Shown: piece after piece, positions 47,201-58,669 of the stretch
Numbering within the stretch: the stretch's first letter is position 1
How the letters are laid out: every line of letters begins with the position of its first letter
Origin: Lates calcarifer
Lineage: Eukaryota; Chordata; Actinopteri; Centropomidae
Length of the DNA stretch: 64,000 nt
Assembly: GCF_001640805.2 (NCBI RefSeq)
Contig: NC_066842.1
Coordinates: forward strand, 24,451,598-24,515,597
Reading direction: 5' to 3'
The notes under the pieces: model-generated
Databases searched by the model: none
What the model saw: only the letters and a program-made list of their open reading frames with translations
What the model was told of the DNA's origin: nothing
Translations under genes and position numbers: made by a program

Positions 47201-48860
47201 TGGTCCACACTGCTGAAGATAATTATAACTATTCTATTTTAATCACTCTGTTACTGTTGCTGAAAATAACTGAAGGGGCATTCTTAGAGACAGAAGCTTT
47301 TCCCAAACATAGGCTCTAAGTGGCCTACTCCGGAAGATGAAATCACTTGGAGGCTGGTGGCTTTTCTGCATTATTGCATCTGGAAATTGTAGCAACAGAT
47401 AATAACCTGAGTTACACTGTCCCCCTCTAAAGTGCATGAATCTCTGAATGCACATCGACCAGCAACCACCACAAGTAAATTAGCGAAATGTGCTAACACC
47501 GGACAGGCCTCTTTTTGTGGAATGTTGCAAAATTCATAGTTGTATGGATTACAAAGCTAAAAGACATATGAACAATGGTAAATCTTGTAAACAATTGGTT
47601 CATTTTACCTGTTGTTTTTCACCTTCAAAAAAGAACAACTACATTACATTAATGGTACATTAATAATATATACTGTAGAATATACCAAAAACTATATATC
47701 TGCATTTACCATTATCCTCTCAGTGGGTTGGTCTCAGAGTGTATTTATTTACTCTTATTAATTCAAGTCCATGACTAATGTATGCAAAACACTACACCTC
47801 TCTAACCCAGCTTTTAAACTGTAAGCCTATCTTTCTCTTTGTGTCACTAAGTGCATTCCTGCACTGTGGATTTGCAATTTGCCAAAACACACAGTTAAAA
47901 AGACAAAAACATGAAGATCTCTGAGAATCAATGAGGAGACTTTTCAGTGCTGAGGTTCCTCTGTGGTGGCACATCAACTGCCATAGGATCTTCCTTCTTT
48001 CTCTTATCCATCTTTTTTCTGTCTTCCTCTCCCCCTTTCCTTCAACCAGGACTTTGTGTAATTTGGCTCCAAATGTCTCAGATCAGGGTTATCGACTCAA
48101 CCAATGTTTGTTCTGTCTTTGTCCAAAACGGTTCTTGCATCATTGTCCTGTCTGCAGTGAACTACTTCATCCTCTCTTGATGCCTCATGTCTTCCTCTCT
48201 CTCTCTGTGAAAGGCGTCCTTGAGTCTTGCCTCTTTTGTGTCTGTTGGAGTCTGCTGTCTTCTCAGGTCTCCGTGCTGTAGATGAGGTTTTGTGGTAGTC
48301 TCACCTGTGATTGGTGGGGCACTTGGAAGTTGCTTCTCGTGATCTTCTCCTGATCCATATTTTTCATACATGGCTAAACTATATTTACTTAAAATTATCA
48401 CTCTGTTTCTCCTCATTGTAATTTTAGAACTGCTATTTCTAATATCCACCATTTATCACCAATCCATCTCTCCACCGTTACTGGGTGGGATTTGCAGGTG
48501 TTTTTTGTTTGTTTTTTTTTCTTGTGATCTGGGGCTATAATAAATAAAGCTGACTTGTCTGAACGTAGCAGATAAAATTAGTCTCTAGGTAAGCTCCCTG
48601 ACTTTATTTCCTTTCTACCCAAGAAGCACTGGACCCATCTAATATGCCACTATAATCACCATGATAAATTGAACATAACCAGCTATGCCAATGAGGTAAT
48701 TCATTTTGCTAATCAATGCACTAATTAGAGAAACTTAAGCATGGATAAGTTACTGTAGTTTCAGGGAAATTCATGTTTCTGCATTATCCTCATTAAAATC
48801 TGATGCAAAATGTGCATTTAAAAAAAACCCAAAAACATATAGACATAGACTTGCATAAAA

Positions 48861-49210
48861 CATCCATCTATCCACTGTGTATACCACTTATCCTTCAAGA
48901 GTTGCAGGTGGCTAGAGTCAATCCCAGCTGACACTGGGCGGGAGGCAGGGTATACCCCGGGCAGATCGCCAGCCTATCGCAGGGCTGACATATAGAGACA
49001 AACAATCATTCATGTTCACATCTATGGGTAATTTAGAGTCACTAATTAACATAACCTGCACCTCTGGACTGTGGGAGGAAGCACAGTACCCAGAGGAATC
49101 CCAGGTACAAGGCACAGGGAGAACACGCAAACTCCACAAAGAACAACTCTGTGTGAAGTGGGGTTCAAAACTTCTTGCTGTGAGGGAAATGCTTCTCACT
49201 AGAAATGATG
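48861..49210 (-). repeat. tRNA-derived SINE-like repeat, minus copy
   Basis: Minus-strand homologue of 30193-30517. On the plus strand it reads CATCCATCTATCCAC (remains of the tail), CCCAGCTGACACTGGGCGGG, GGGTATACCCCGGGCAGATC, GGACTGTGGGAGGAAGC, GGGAGAACACGCAAACTCCA, and then the head with GGGGTTCAAAACTTCTTGCT. Unlike the 30-kb copy it keeps a B-box-like GTTTTGAACCCC on the minus strand. It abuts the plus-strand SINE at 49212, so the two heads face each other. Confidence 0.75.
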
Positions 49211-49211
49211 A

Positions 49212-49383
49212 TTGGGGGGCGCCCTCATAGCCAAATGGGTAGGGCATGTGGGCCCTAGTGGTCTGAGCAGGCAGACCCCGGTTCGACTTCTGATCCGGCC
49301 GGACCTTTGCTGCATGACGTTCCCCTACTCTCTCCCCATTTCCTGTCTCTCTCTCACTGTCCTCTAAATAAAGGCAGAAAAAA
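49212..49383 (+). repeat. tRNA-derived SINE, plus copy with A and B boxes
   Basis: The head reads GCGCCCTCATAGCCAAATGG then GTAGGGC (A-box-like TAGCCAAATGGGTA). After about 30 nt comes GACCCCGGTTCGACTTC (B-box-like GGTTCGACTTC). The body has TTTGCTGCATGACGTTCCCC, CTCTCCCCATTTCCTGTC and TCTCTCACTGTCC, ending in AAATAAAGGCAGAAAAA. Pol III internal promoter elements are thus still visible. It is the better copy of the family at 6100-6303. The head is too diverged to be a functional tRNA gene. Confidence 0.75.
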
Positions 49384-50638
49384 TGATGATTGGGTATAGT
49401 GAGTCCACCAGCCCCCCAAAAGTCAACCTAGGGGAAACACTCAAGTCTAGACATACTGTAGAAGGCTGAAGTTCCCTGGCCTTACTGTCCCTGCAGTTTG
49501 AGAGAGGCAGCTGCTTTATAGCACCAAAACTCTCCACACTAGAACAGAACAGCCTGAGGGAACAAACACAGGTCACCTAAGACCGTGTACTCAAATATAT
49601 AATTACACTTGAGAACAAACTATAATTAAATTATATCAATATCAATTCAAAATAATTAAAATGAGAATACCAAATGATATTTACAGCAGAGTTTATATGT
49701 TCCAAAATGCAGGCCACCCCCTACCCTCCCCTCCCACCACCAAACAATCAAGAACATGCGCAGCAATGGCATCCAAAGTACATTTCCACAGAGTTAACTA
49801 GCTACATTTTTCTTCTAAAATTAGGCCACTTGCTGGGAACCTTCACCAGCAAGGGGTGAATCTGTATGTAAAACACATTCTTGCATTCAAACTACAACAG
49901 TACTAAGCCATACCCTGCTGTGTGGCTATAGACTCTGCAATCTTATTACTTTAGAAACCAAGATATCAAATTCTATTTATGCCTGATACAAGTGAATCAG
50001 AGCGTACTGTATTGTTACAAATGTATCTGATTTGTTTTAGTATGACACATTCAAAGGAAATACTGCTCATTTTTGAAGGAACATAAATTGCTTTAAGAGC
50101 AGAGCTCTGTCTCTGGCTTTAACTCAAACAAGCGATGATGATAATAAATCCTATCTGCCAACAATGTGTCATTGTCAACAAAAATAGCCTACATACAGCA
50201 TTATTCAACAGCATTTGAGGGTTTCTTTTTTGCATATAAAACTAAGGCCCAGTCACAGTGTTTGACTCTATATGGCAGAACTGTTTTGATAAGAGGGGAA
50301 GTACTGTATGTCCTCTTCTGAATTCATTTTGAAAATCTGCAGAACATCATCATCTCCTCCACTCTGCAAAAAGCCTCAGCCTTCATCAATCGACTCAGGG
50401 CCAGGCCACTATAAAGATACAAGATAAGCAGTTCATTGAAAGAATGTGGTGCAGGATATCGTTCAAAGGCAGCCAATAATCAAACAGTGCTTAGATGGCC
50501 CAGAGAGGATGGAAAGATCTGAAGGGAGGGAGGGAGGGGTTGCTGAACAGTCTTTGGGCAGGCTGCTGCAGGTCTCAGATGGCAAAGAGCGACAACGCGT
50601 GGTAAACTCACACATCTTAGATAATTTTCACAAAGCAC
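49384..50638. other. Unannotated stretch, nothing recognised
   Basis: AT-rich. A GGGA-rich run occurs at about 50520-50540. The open reading upstream of 50640 runs into the LINE fragment below but has no LINE-like residues itself. Confidence 0.45.
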
Positions 50639-51606
50639 AAAGCAACACCTCTAAGACGAAGGAGCTGGTCATTGACTTTGGGAGGTCCAGACCAAGACCG
50701 CGACCAGTCCTGTTAGAGGGAGCTGAGGTGGAGGCTGTGGACTGTTACAAATACCTCGGGCTGTGTTTGGCCAATAAACTGGACTGGACAACACACACCA
50801 GCCACCTGTATGGGAAGACACAAAGCAGGCTGTACTTCCTAAGGAGACTGCGGTCTTTCAATGTCTGCTGCAAACTGCTGTGGAGTCTGTGGTTGCCAGT
50901 GTCCTCTTTTACACTGTGGTGTGCTGGGGGGGGCAGCATATCCAAGAAGGACACATCCAGACTGGAGAAACTGATCAGGCGGGCCGGCTCTGTGGTCGGC
51001 ATGAAGCTGGACTCCCTGGTGACGGTGGCAGAGATGAGGACACTAGACAAACAGCTGGATATTATGGACAATGCCAGCCACCCTCTGCACACCGTCATCA
51101 GCAACCAGAGGAGCCTGTTCAGCGAGAGACTGCTCCTGCCCAAGTGTAGGACCAACAGACTGAAGAACTCCTTTGTCCACCATGCCATCATTCTCTACAA
51201 CTCCTCACTTGGGGGGAGGAGGAGATAGGGTAGGGTATGGAGGACAGAAGGGAGTGGTAGCCCCCCTTAATGTGCAATAACCCACCCGGACACTCAATAA
51301 CCTCATCCACCGCCAGCCACATACAGTTCAGCATATTTATATTTATTTATGTTAATGCCATACACAGTATACTCAGTATATTTATATTAATTCACCATTA
51401 ATTCTATTTTATTTATATTCTTTCCTATTCTATTTATATTCTGTGTCATTTGCAAACTGTCCTGCATGCTGCCCTGTCTTTCGTTCGCAAACTGTTGTTG
51501 CACTGCCCTGTGTGATGCGTTCTGTCTGTATTTGCTGCTGGAAACTTAATTTCCCAGAGGGAGTCATCCCGAAGGGATCAATAAAGTCCGTCTAAGTCTA
51601 AGTCTA
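50639..51606 (+). mobile_element. 5'-truncated Rex1-like LINE with (GTCTAA)n tail
   Basis: Contains the C-terminal part of a non-LTR ORF2 (to 51228), an AT-rich 3' UTR, and a terminal CCCGAAGGGATCAATAAAGT followed by GTCTAA repeats (51589-51606). A 3' end of this kind, with a short tandem tail instead of poly(A), is typical of fish Rex1-like elements (Jockey/CR1 superfamily, as I know the family). The RT catalytic motifs are absent because the copy is 5'-truncated. A similar 3'-end fragment on the opposite strand lies at 25253-25296. Confidence 0.8.
50644..51228 (+). pseudogene. LINE ORF2 C-terminal part (Rex1-like)
   Basis: The open frame (starting upstream at 50446) becomes LINE-like at about residue 67. 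It reads TSKTKELVIDFGRS, VEAVDCYKYLGLCLANKLDW, QSRLYFLRRLRSFNVCCKLL, then DTSRLEKLIRRAGSVVG, DIMDNASHPLHTVISNQRS and RTNRLKNSFVHHAIILYNSS. Between KLL and SISKKD the reading is out of register: the family's ESVVASVLFYTVVCWGG is found in the next frame (about 50884-50934). A small deletion and a later extra G in a G7 run compensate each other, so the 260-codon frame looks longer and healthier than it is. Dead copy. Confidence 0.82.
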
Positions 51607-52270
51607 AGGCAGTGCTTTGGAAAAACACCCTCAGTGTTGGTGCCATGTAGTGCCGGGCACTGAATCTCACAGCTATCCACACATGATATACATCCAGATA
51701 TGCAATGGAACAGCACTGTGGGGATGAGCTCAGGTGCTTCTTCAGATATCTTTTTGAATATTAAGAAAATCAACGTCATCCAAACCTAGGTCTGGAACAG
51801 ATGATAAATATGTTCTCTAATGTCATTTGCAACCCTATTATCCTCCCTACTTTTTTTTTTAATTTAACTTATTATTTTAGGTATTTTGGTAGCTGTGGTC
51901 ATATTCTATAGGTTACTATAACACTGTGCTCGCCAGCCGATATCTGGGAACACATCAAAATCGCCACAACAAAGCCTGACATGTCAAGAACCATGAGCAG
52001 TTAGGCGATCAGACAAGTTGTACAAACAAAGAGTTTATCCAGATTAACTCTCCTCTTTGCATAGTAAAACTGCATGCACACCGTGGCCTGACTAATTCTG
52101 GATTTTGGAGGATGACCAAAAAATATTGGAATATTTGTTTGAAATAATTCAGATGCGATCCATACAGTGTAAAACGCCCACTAGTGTTCTCCTCCATTTT
52201 TATTTATGAATTTGTTTAATGTAGATTTAAAAAAAAAGGAAATAGCATTGTCCCCCAGAAAAGTCATAAA
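51607..52270. other. Unannotated stretch, nothing recognised
   Basis: AT-rich with poly-T at 51851-51860 and poly-A at 52228-52237; no gene seen. Confidence 0.5.
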
Positions 52271-52457
52271 TACCGTAATTTCCAGACTATAAGCCACTAC
52301 TTTTTTCACACGCTAAACATTTAGCCTCGTCACATCAGACCAATGAAATTACCGAACAGGTCACAGTGGACCAATGAAACTGTTCGAATTAGATCAAACG
52401 CACTCACACTAAATTCTTCAGAACAGTCATTTTGCGCTTAATGCACACACCCTCATC

Positions 52458-52608
52458 ATGGAAAACACACGAAGAAATGCATATGATGCAGCTTTTAAGT
52501 TAAAGGCAATTGATCTGGCTGTTGAAAAAGGAAAAAGAGCTGCTGCGTGTAAGCTTGGCATCAATGAATCGATGGTGAGACGTTGGAGACGGCGGCGTGA
52601 ATGTGTAA
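52458..52608 (+). pseudogene. pogo-like transposase N-terminus (Psq/CENP-B type HTH)
   Basis: From the ATG at 52458: MENTRRNAYDAAFKLKAIDL, VEKGKRAAACKLGINES, MVRRWRRRRE. This is the helix-turn-helix of pogo/Tigger and POGK-like proteins, with the AAFKLKAI first helix, a KRAAACKLGI turn and a VRRWR recognition helix. After the RRRRE the frame runs into the element's 3' subterminal DNA and the TA microsatellite, so the DDE domain is absent. If translated it would make only a DNA-binding peptide. Confidence 0.8.
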
Positions 52609-52656
52609 ATATCTCACGTTACAATGTAGACACCTGCGGCTTAGAGACAAGTGCGG

Positions 52657-52658
<2 letters not shown>

Positions 52659-52712
<54 letters not shown>
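52659..52712. repeat. Microsatellite (TA)27
   Basis: A 54-bp uninterrupted TA run within the pogo-like element. Expected to be highly unstable and able to extrude as a cruciform. Confidence 0.97.
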
Positions 52713-52716
<4 letters not shown>

Positions 52717-52793
52717 ATTTTCTTTTTTTACTTTTTAAATTTAGTGGGTGCGGCTTATATTCAGGTGTGCTCAATAGTCCGGAAATTATGGTA

Positions 52794-55164
52794 GTCTCAG
52801 AGCAGAGATTAGTCTTGCCTTGTAGTTCAACTTGTATGACCATCCAAATGATTTAGGTGTTTTTCCCATGGCCTCGATGATAACCCTTTCCCACCAGGAA
52901 GCAATCCTGTATGTGACCTGAAGCTATTTAGCTAGAGGGTACCAGCTGCACATCTCCCTGCTGACTGCAGGACTGCAGTCACTGTGCTTCATATCACTGA
53001 GAGCCAAGATTCAGCAGACCTGAGGTAATGATCATTAAAACAGACAGATTTACCCGCTGGTAAATCCCGCAGTCCAACAAGCCACTGGCGTTCCAGCACC
53101 TGCGCTGTGACTGGCATGCAGGAAGCAATGTATCACAACAACTCAATCAGTCTACTATCACTCCAGCAGAGCAGCATAACAAAACAAAAGTATCACAAAG
53201 TTGTGTCCGTACTCCTACAAAAGAGCTACACTGAGCCTGGGGGGATTGAAGAGCAGACACTCATACTGCTGCTGTCTGCTGCTCCACAGACACTGAGCGA
53301 CAGTGACAAATGTCATATTAGTAAATGCTCTGCTCCTGTCTTCCACAAACTGAAAAAAGTAAACAAGCATTTAGCCAACAGTTTGCTGTTCTGACCATCT
53401 GGGACAAGATGAACAAAACTCACAACTAAAGTATGTATAAAATGCACATGCCATGTTTGCATATGATATGCTGTTTGCATACCAATCCCTTTGTCTCCTC
53501 CACCAGTCTTTAGACCTGCAAGAATATTAAGGGGGGATTTCACAGGTTGTTTTTACTGTGTTGTGCCAGGAAACAACTGTTAATGCATGTGAGTATTGTA
53601 CATGACAGTGGCTACTTACAAAAAACATGACTGATTGTCAGAGCCATACTATCTTATTAGCTTGTCACAGATGTATTGGTACCAGTGTATATGTTGGCCA
53701 ACAGTAACAGGAAACTGCAGTAAAGATACAACAAAGATATATTTGTGAAAAATACCAAAATACATTCAGATGGGCATGGGCACATGCACATGATGATGAC
53801 AAAAAATCTTAACAAAACAATCACCTTCATCTTCACATCACGTCTTTGTCCACTAATTAGGACCATGTGATATGGTTGAAAGATCCAGAATTATTTTAAT
53901 TCCGAATATTTAGTTAAGAGTGAATACTGATATTCTAACTTTAAAGTAAAGGACGTGTCACTGTTACCATATGCAAGTATATGGCATATACTTACCTGGC
54001 CTTGCGTAATCCCCTCTGATGCACTTCATGCAATTCCTAGGATGGTGAAGGCATGACCTATGCTGCCTCTGATTCGGTGATGATCAAGCAGGGTTTGGTT
54101 AGGTTCCCTGCACCATCCTGGGAAAAAAATATTGCCTGTCGTCTACCTGCCATGTTGAGGTAATATTTTGTTAAACAGATTATGACTGAATTTTCATTTT
54201 AGGGACAACTATTTCTTGAAATGCTCTGGGCTACTACAAGTGCCTGGTAATGTAATGCATTGAGAATTGTCAAATATAGTTTTCAAATATTTTATTTTGA
54301 AAAGCTGCAGTGTCATTCTGAATGTTTATTAAAAATGAACAAATCTGACCTACACACAATGTTTACCTCATCTTGAATATACTGTATCTTGTATTCATTC
54401 ATTAGGTCTGTGTAGGACCAGTAATAATTACCAACTGCCCCTTGACTAATTATGTTGTAGTATTATGTTATAGTGGTGGCACACTCTGGCTTGCACCATC
54501 TGTTGCAAATCAGCTGTTCCAAGAAACAGTTTGCAAAAGCAACTACTGCCCATAGACTTCTTGCAAGGTGAGGCAGTAATTGTCCACTTTTTATATGTGG
54601 ATGGACTATGAAATAAGGAACAGTTCATAAAATGTTTATCTTTTAACCTAAGAATACTCATGTCTGGCTTTAGGTTGGAGCAACGTATCATTAACTCATT
54701 ACCTGTAAACCATCATTAGTAGGGATATCTTACTCATTATCACCAAACCTCAAAATGTAATCAACTATTTTATTTAGAGCACTATTAATTTTATGGTGCT
54801 TGACAATAAAGTATCAACTGAGAAGAAGAAAGATAAGATAACATTTAGAGCTGTGCCCTAGATATGGTATATGAAATGGTATATTACAGATAGTCATGTC
54901 TGCTAGAAACATCAGCAGTGGTCTGTTTTAAATTAACAGCAGAAACAGATTAGCATGAGCAGTGACAGGCAGTGACAATGCAACATTCCGACTGAGACTA
55001 AATAACTTACCTACAGAACACTGCAATAGGCTTTATGTCTGAAGAAACTACGCTGCAAATTCTCAGCCAAGCTTCCACCATCTTTTCCCCTCTCTTTGTC
55101 TCTGTATCTCTCTCTCTCAAACATACACACTCATGCACCAAAGGGTGCATGCTAATGTGCATTA
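52794..55164. other. Unannotated stretch with one structured segment
   Basis: No gene supported. The 53107-53394 open frame (95 codons) has no recognisable domain. The structured segment at 53988-54123 is described separately. Confidence 0.4.
53988..54123. other. Candidate structured segment or minus-strand exon end
   Basis: ATACTTACCTGG (53988-53999) is, on the minus strand, an ideal splice donor (CCAG|GTAAGTAT); on the plus strand it equals the 5' end of U1 snRNA. Downstream, TCCTAGGATGGTG (54035-54047) pairs with CACCATCCTGGGA (54111-54123) with one mismatch, and GCAGGG/CCCTGC and GCATGACC/ATGC pairings lie inside. The rest does not match U1 as I know it (no Sm site or loop sequences seen), so it is not annotated as a U1 gene. 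Identity unknown. Confidence 0.2.
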
Positions 55165-55169
55165 CCATA

Positions 55170-55662
55170 CATCTACATTCAACACTCCAATCCAGAATAG
55201 AATTCAAAATCCTCCTCCTCACCTACACAACCCTTAATGGTCAGGCACCATCCTATCTTAAAGAGCTCACAGTACCCTGTAAACTCACTAGAACACTGCA
55301 CTTCCAGAATTCCGACTCACTGCTGGTCTCTCGAGTTTCCAAGTGTAGAATGGGAGGCAGAGCTTTCAGCTTTCAGGCTCCTTTAATGTGGAACCTTTTT
55401 CCAGTCTGAATCAGGAGGCAGACGCTCTCTGCACTTTTAAGAGTAGTCTTAAAACTTTCCTTTTGATAAAGCTTACAGTTGGGGCTGGCTCAGATATGCC
55501 TAAACCATCCCATAGTTAGGATGCTGACTGCCGGGGGACTTCCCATGATGCAGTGAGCTGGTCTCTCATTGTCTATCCGCATGTATTCATATCCCATAAG
55601 TTAGAAGAGTCCTGAGATAACTTCTCTTGTGAATTGTCATATAAATAAAACTGATTTGATCT
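55170..55662 (+). mobile_element. L2-type LINE, 3' end
   Basis: The coding remnant (about 55170-55409) reads LQSRIEFKILLLTYTTLNGQ, APSYLKELTVP, SDSLLVSRVSKCRMGGRAFS and FQAPLMWNLFPV before a stop. A frameshift is then needed to continue with EADALCTFKSSLKTFLL. This is the C-terminal segment of fish L2/CR1-type LINE ORF2, where MGxRAFSxxAPxLWNxLP is characteristic. The 3' UTR ends in ATAAATAAAACTGATTTGAT, the short repeat end typical of L2. 5'-truncated and dead. Confidence 0.82.
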
Positions 55663-57704
55663 GACATCTTTCCACACCCAGACTTGACAATGCATTAGGT
55701 GGTTTGCAGGTGGTTGCGGGTGAAAAAAAACAAAAAAAGAGGATGAAGAAGAAAACAAGAATCCATGGATTACTGCTTCACAAACAGAGGCCCAAATGTT
55801 GTCAGTGTTTATGTGGGTTTTGTCCTACAAAAGACAACAAAAGCCTAAAGTAAGCTGCAGAGAGGCAGAAGCTAAGCCCTCTTTCTCTGCAGAACAGCCT
55901 GAGGATAAGAGACATCAGTCCCAGATGCAGGCAGCAGAGGTGACCAGTGACCACAGGCAGCTTTGTCTCATGATACATTTCATGTTAAACAGACCTCTGT
56001 TGTTTCAGAAACAAACAAACAAAAATCTTCAGGACAGGTTTCCAAGCCAACGACCCAAAATGACTAAAAGGTTATAAGGAGATCAAAAAAGTTGTTTTAA
56101 TTGGAAAATGTTTTTGAAATATAAAAGTTAGAGTTAGAATATCTGAAGCACAGCATCAAGTTTCTTGAGGAGAAACACATGCAAGTGTCACACAAGAACA
56201 AATGTGCATACAAAAATCTCTGCACAAAATACTCACATGAATGTTATTATAATTAAGGTGTCATGTGTCACTCTTTAGGAAAAACATTGTTAAAAATGTT
56301 TAAAATGGAAATGAAAACAGCCCTTTTCAATACAGAGTAAAAACACATGAACAAGGTGCTATACAAATCACACCTGATAGTACTCACACAGTCATGCCTT
56401 GTCAGTATAGTTAATGCATATGTTCTATAACATCAGAACAAAAAGTGTCTTTATGTAGGACCAACAGTTTCAGTTAAACTGGAGAGTTCAGAATCAGACC
56501 CTCTCACAGAGACATTTTACTCCCTCATCCTCCATTTTGGACCAGAGCACACTGGCTTCTCCTTCCTTAGCACCTGGTAAATATTATGTGATCATGAAAG
56601 AATAAGTATGGCTAAAACAGCTGCAGTCTAACACAGTGGCCCATTCAGAGAGGACAAGACAGAAGAACCTCTTTGTGTTACACAACGCAATTCAACAGAA
56701 CCACAAACTGAAGATTCAAAAATGACCATAAAATGAATTCAATGCCTCTCTAAAAAAAAAATAATAATAATAATAATGGAACCTTCAGGCAGGGCTTTTA
56801 TAATAGACTGCATCAGTTTAAGCTAGGTGAGTCTGAGAAATTGGGAACTATTTTTTTTGGCTAATGACAGTTTTAAGGGTCCATCAATATTAAATAATAA
56901 AAGAAAAATATCAGTCTCTCTGTCTCTTCCGCTTCTCCAGGGTCGGGTCGCGATGGCAACAGGCTAAGCAGGGGATTCCAAACATCCCTCTAAATTGCTT
57001 TCGTTCCCTAAACCTAAGCAGCAGTGAGACAGATGTGAACCCCAGTGTCTGGTGTGACAGTCATGTGCTTTACATGCCCACCGTCCACCTCAACCACCTC
57101 CTGGCACCTCTGCTGCTGCTGATAAATGTACCCTGTCATTCAGTTATTCAGACCACCATTACCACCTCGCAGTTGTATGCCTCCTCCAGTCAAGTTGCAG
57201 TTTCCATCCAAGTCTGTTCAGGCTGCATCTCTACTGTATTTATGTTTAGGTTCTTTGAGAGAAACATAAAACAGAGTCACATTCCTTGTACGTGATCACA
57301 TGCTTGGTGACCCTATTTATTAGTAGTTTGAGGAGGAAATAAAAGCCTTTAACCAGAGCTATCCGATGTACAGATCTCTGCATCATCCACGAAAAAACAA
57401 CAAGCACAGACCAGCACAGGTGCTTGCGTCATTGTAACTCTATATCTTTATCTGTATCCATATAACTGAAGTTTCCATAGGCATGACAATAATAGTTAGA
57501 GTTCAGAAAGTTGCCTGCATTCGCCATGACTCGCTGTGTTGAGGGAAATCTGACTGTGTCTGATGGTCCTCCCCAAGAACGGGAAGCTGGTATTTTGCTG
57601 AAATACACGTTTTCAGGACATTCAGTAAAATGTTTTAACAAATGACGAAGAACATGTATTCAGATTTGTCAGAATTAATTTGTATCTTGTCCACAAATGA
57701 CACA
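55663..57704. other. Unannotated stretch, nothing recognised
   Basis: A TAA-rich microsatellite lies at 56759-56777. The open frames at 55796-56077 and 57035-57295 have no recognisable domain. Confidence 0.45.
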
Positions 57705-57712
57705 TTAGAGTG

Positions 57713-58669
57713 CGGCTGAACAATTTATCCAAATTGAACCGCAATCGTTTAATCAAATGGACAGCGGACACGTCATTACACTTTTTTTAGCTGCCTCACA
57801 GTTCATAGACAGAGCACTGCAGGAGCAACAGAGCGACAGACTGTAAACTTGTCATGAAATGACAAACAACAAAACTAACTGTGGAGTTAGATACTTGATG
57901 AAAACAGATGGCAAAGCGACAGCAGGATGCAGGCAGAGCGAGTCGCTCTGCCACAGCTAAAGCTCAAACTACCATGATGAGTGTCATGATGAGTTAAAAG
58001 GGGCTAACAGTGTCAACAGGCTGGCAGGAGAGAGATAACTGAGCTGTGACTGAGACGCCAACAAGTCTGCAGTGTTTCCGTCAGACATATTATGTAGCGG
58101 CGGCCGCCGCAGGAAAATTATTGCTGCTGATATTATAAAGTTGCAGAATACCCAGTTGAGGTGAGAAGGAGCGAGAGACAGAAGAGAAAAAGAGAGCTAG
58201 AGAGGTGGAATGAACTAACTAACATTAGGTTAGGTTTGTATTTGTATTTGTATCAGCTGTGTCTGTCTCTACCGGCTCTCTGTGTGCCTGTCACTCTCCT
58301 GTCATTCCCTCTCAATCTATCAGCATCTGAAAAATCACCTCAGGCAGCAGAATGACCGATGGAAAGTTACTGCAGAGAAGGAAAGAGAACGTACTGCTAC
58401 TAATGTTCTGTGAGAATTGTTCTATGGTGCATTTTTTGTTGGAATAAATACATTTTGGATTTGTCTATTTTCATTCTCATCCTTGGATTAGTACATAGAG
58501 CAATTCATATTTCAATTATCTCTTAATGGTAATGCTCCATCACATCTTACATTTATATAGTGAATTCTGGACTGAAGCTTGACTTTCAGAATTATACTGC
58601 AAGTCAAATCGCAGTATCTGTCAGAAGAAATGCCATTAGATTTTTTCCCAAAATCATTCAGCCCTAGAT
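57713..58669. mobile_element. Non-autonomous hAT-like element, degenerate
   Basis: The left end CGGCTGAACAATTTATCC and the right end (reverse complement AGGGCTGAATGATTTTGGG) are imperfect inverted repeats of the AGGGCTGxxxxATT type common in hAT elements. TTAGAGTG (57705-57712) and CTAGAGTG (58670-58677) form a candidate 8-bp target-site duplication with 7 matches. Subterminal CAATCG/CGCAGTATCTG-type sequences mirror each other loosely. No transposase is inside. It includes a CpG-rich GCGGCGGCCGCCGC patch at about 58098-58112. Family by inference. Confidence 0.5.

Larger units (their letters stand above)
42045..48860. other. Unannotated stretch with two exon-like segments
   Basis: No gene can be assembled. 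Two short segments have good splice signals on both sides (listed separately). Simple repeats occur at 45472-45486 (GA), 45575-45620 (GT then GA) and 45841-45866 (CA). A pyrimidine-rich 45770-46080 block yields false serine/threonine/histidine-rich frames. The open frames near 44857-45246 and 47931-48281 have no recognisable domains. Confidence 0.4.
52273..52791 (+). mobile_element. pogo-like non-autonomous DNA transposon (MITE) with (TA)27
   Basis: The ends CCGTAATTTCCAGACTAT (left) and CCATAATTTCCGGACTAT (reverse complement of the right) differ at 2 of 18 positions and are flanked by TA on both sides (52271-52272, 52792-52793). Subterminal GCGGCTTATA-type motifs occur at the right end and degenerate versions at the left. 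Inside is only the first part of a pogo/CENP-B-like DNA-binding domain, so the rest of the transposase has been deleted. A pure (TA)27 tract (52659-52712) has expanded inside the element. I recognise the end sequence from an abundant fish element. Confidence 0.85.

Noticed and set aside
49216..49290. tRNA gene
   Set aside because: A and B boxes are visible, but the cloverleaf cannot be formed and the segment continues into a SINE body.
50745..51191. 148-codon minus-strand open frame
   Set aside because: Antisense shadow of the Rex1-like LINE coding sequence on the plus strand.
53988..54123. U1 snRNA gene
   Set aside because: Only the first 12 bases match U1; the loop sequences and Sm site that I would expect are missing.
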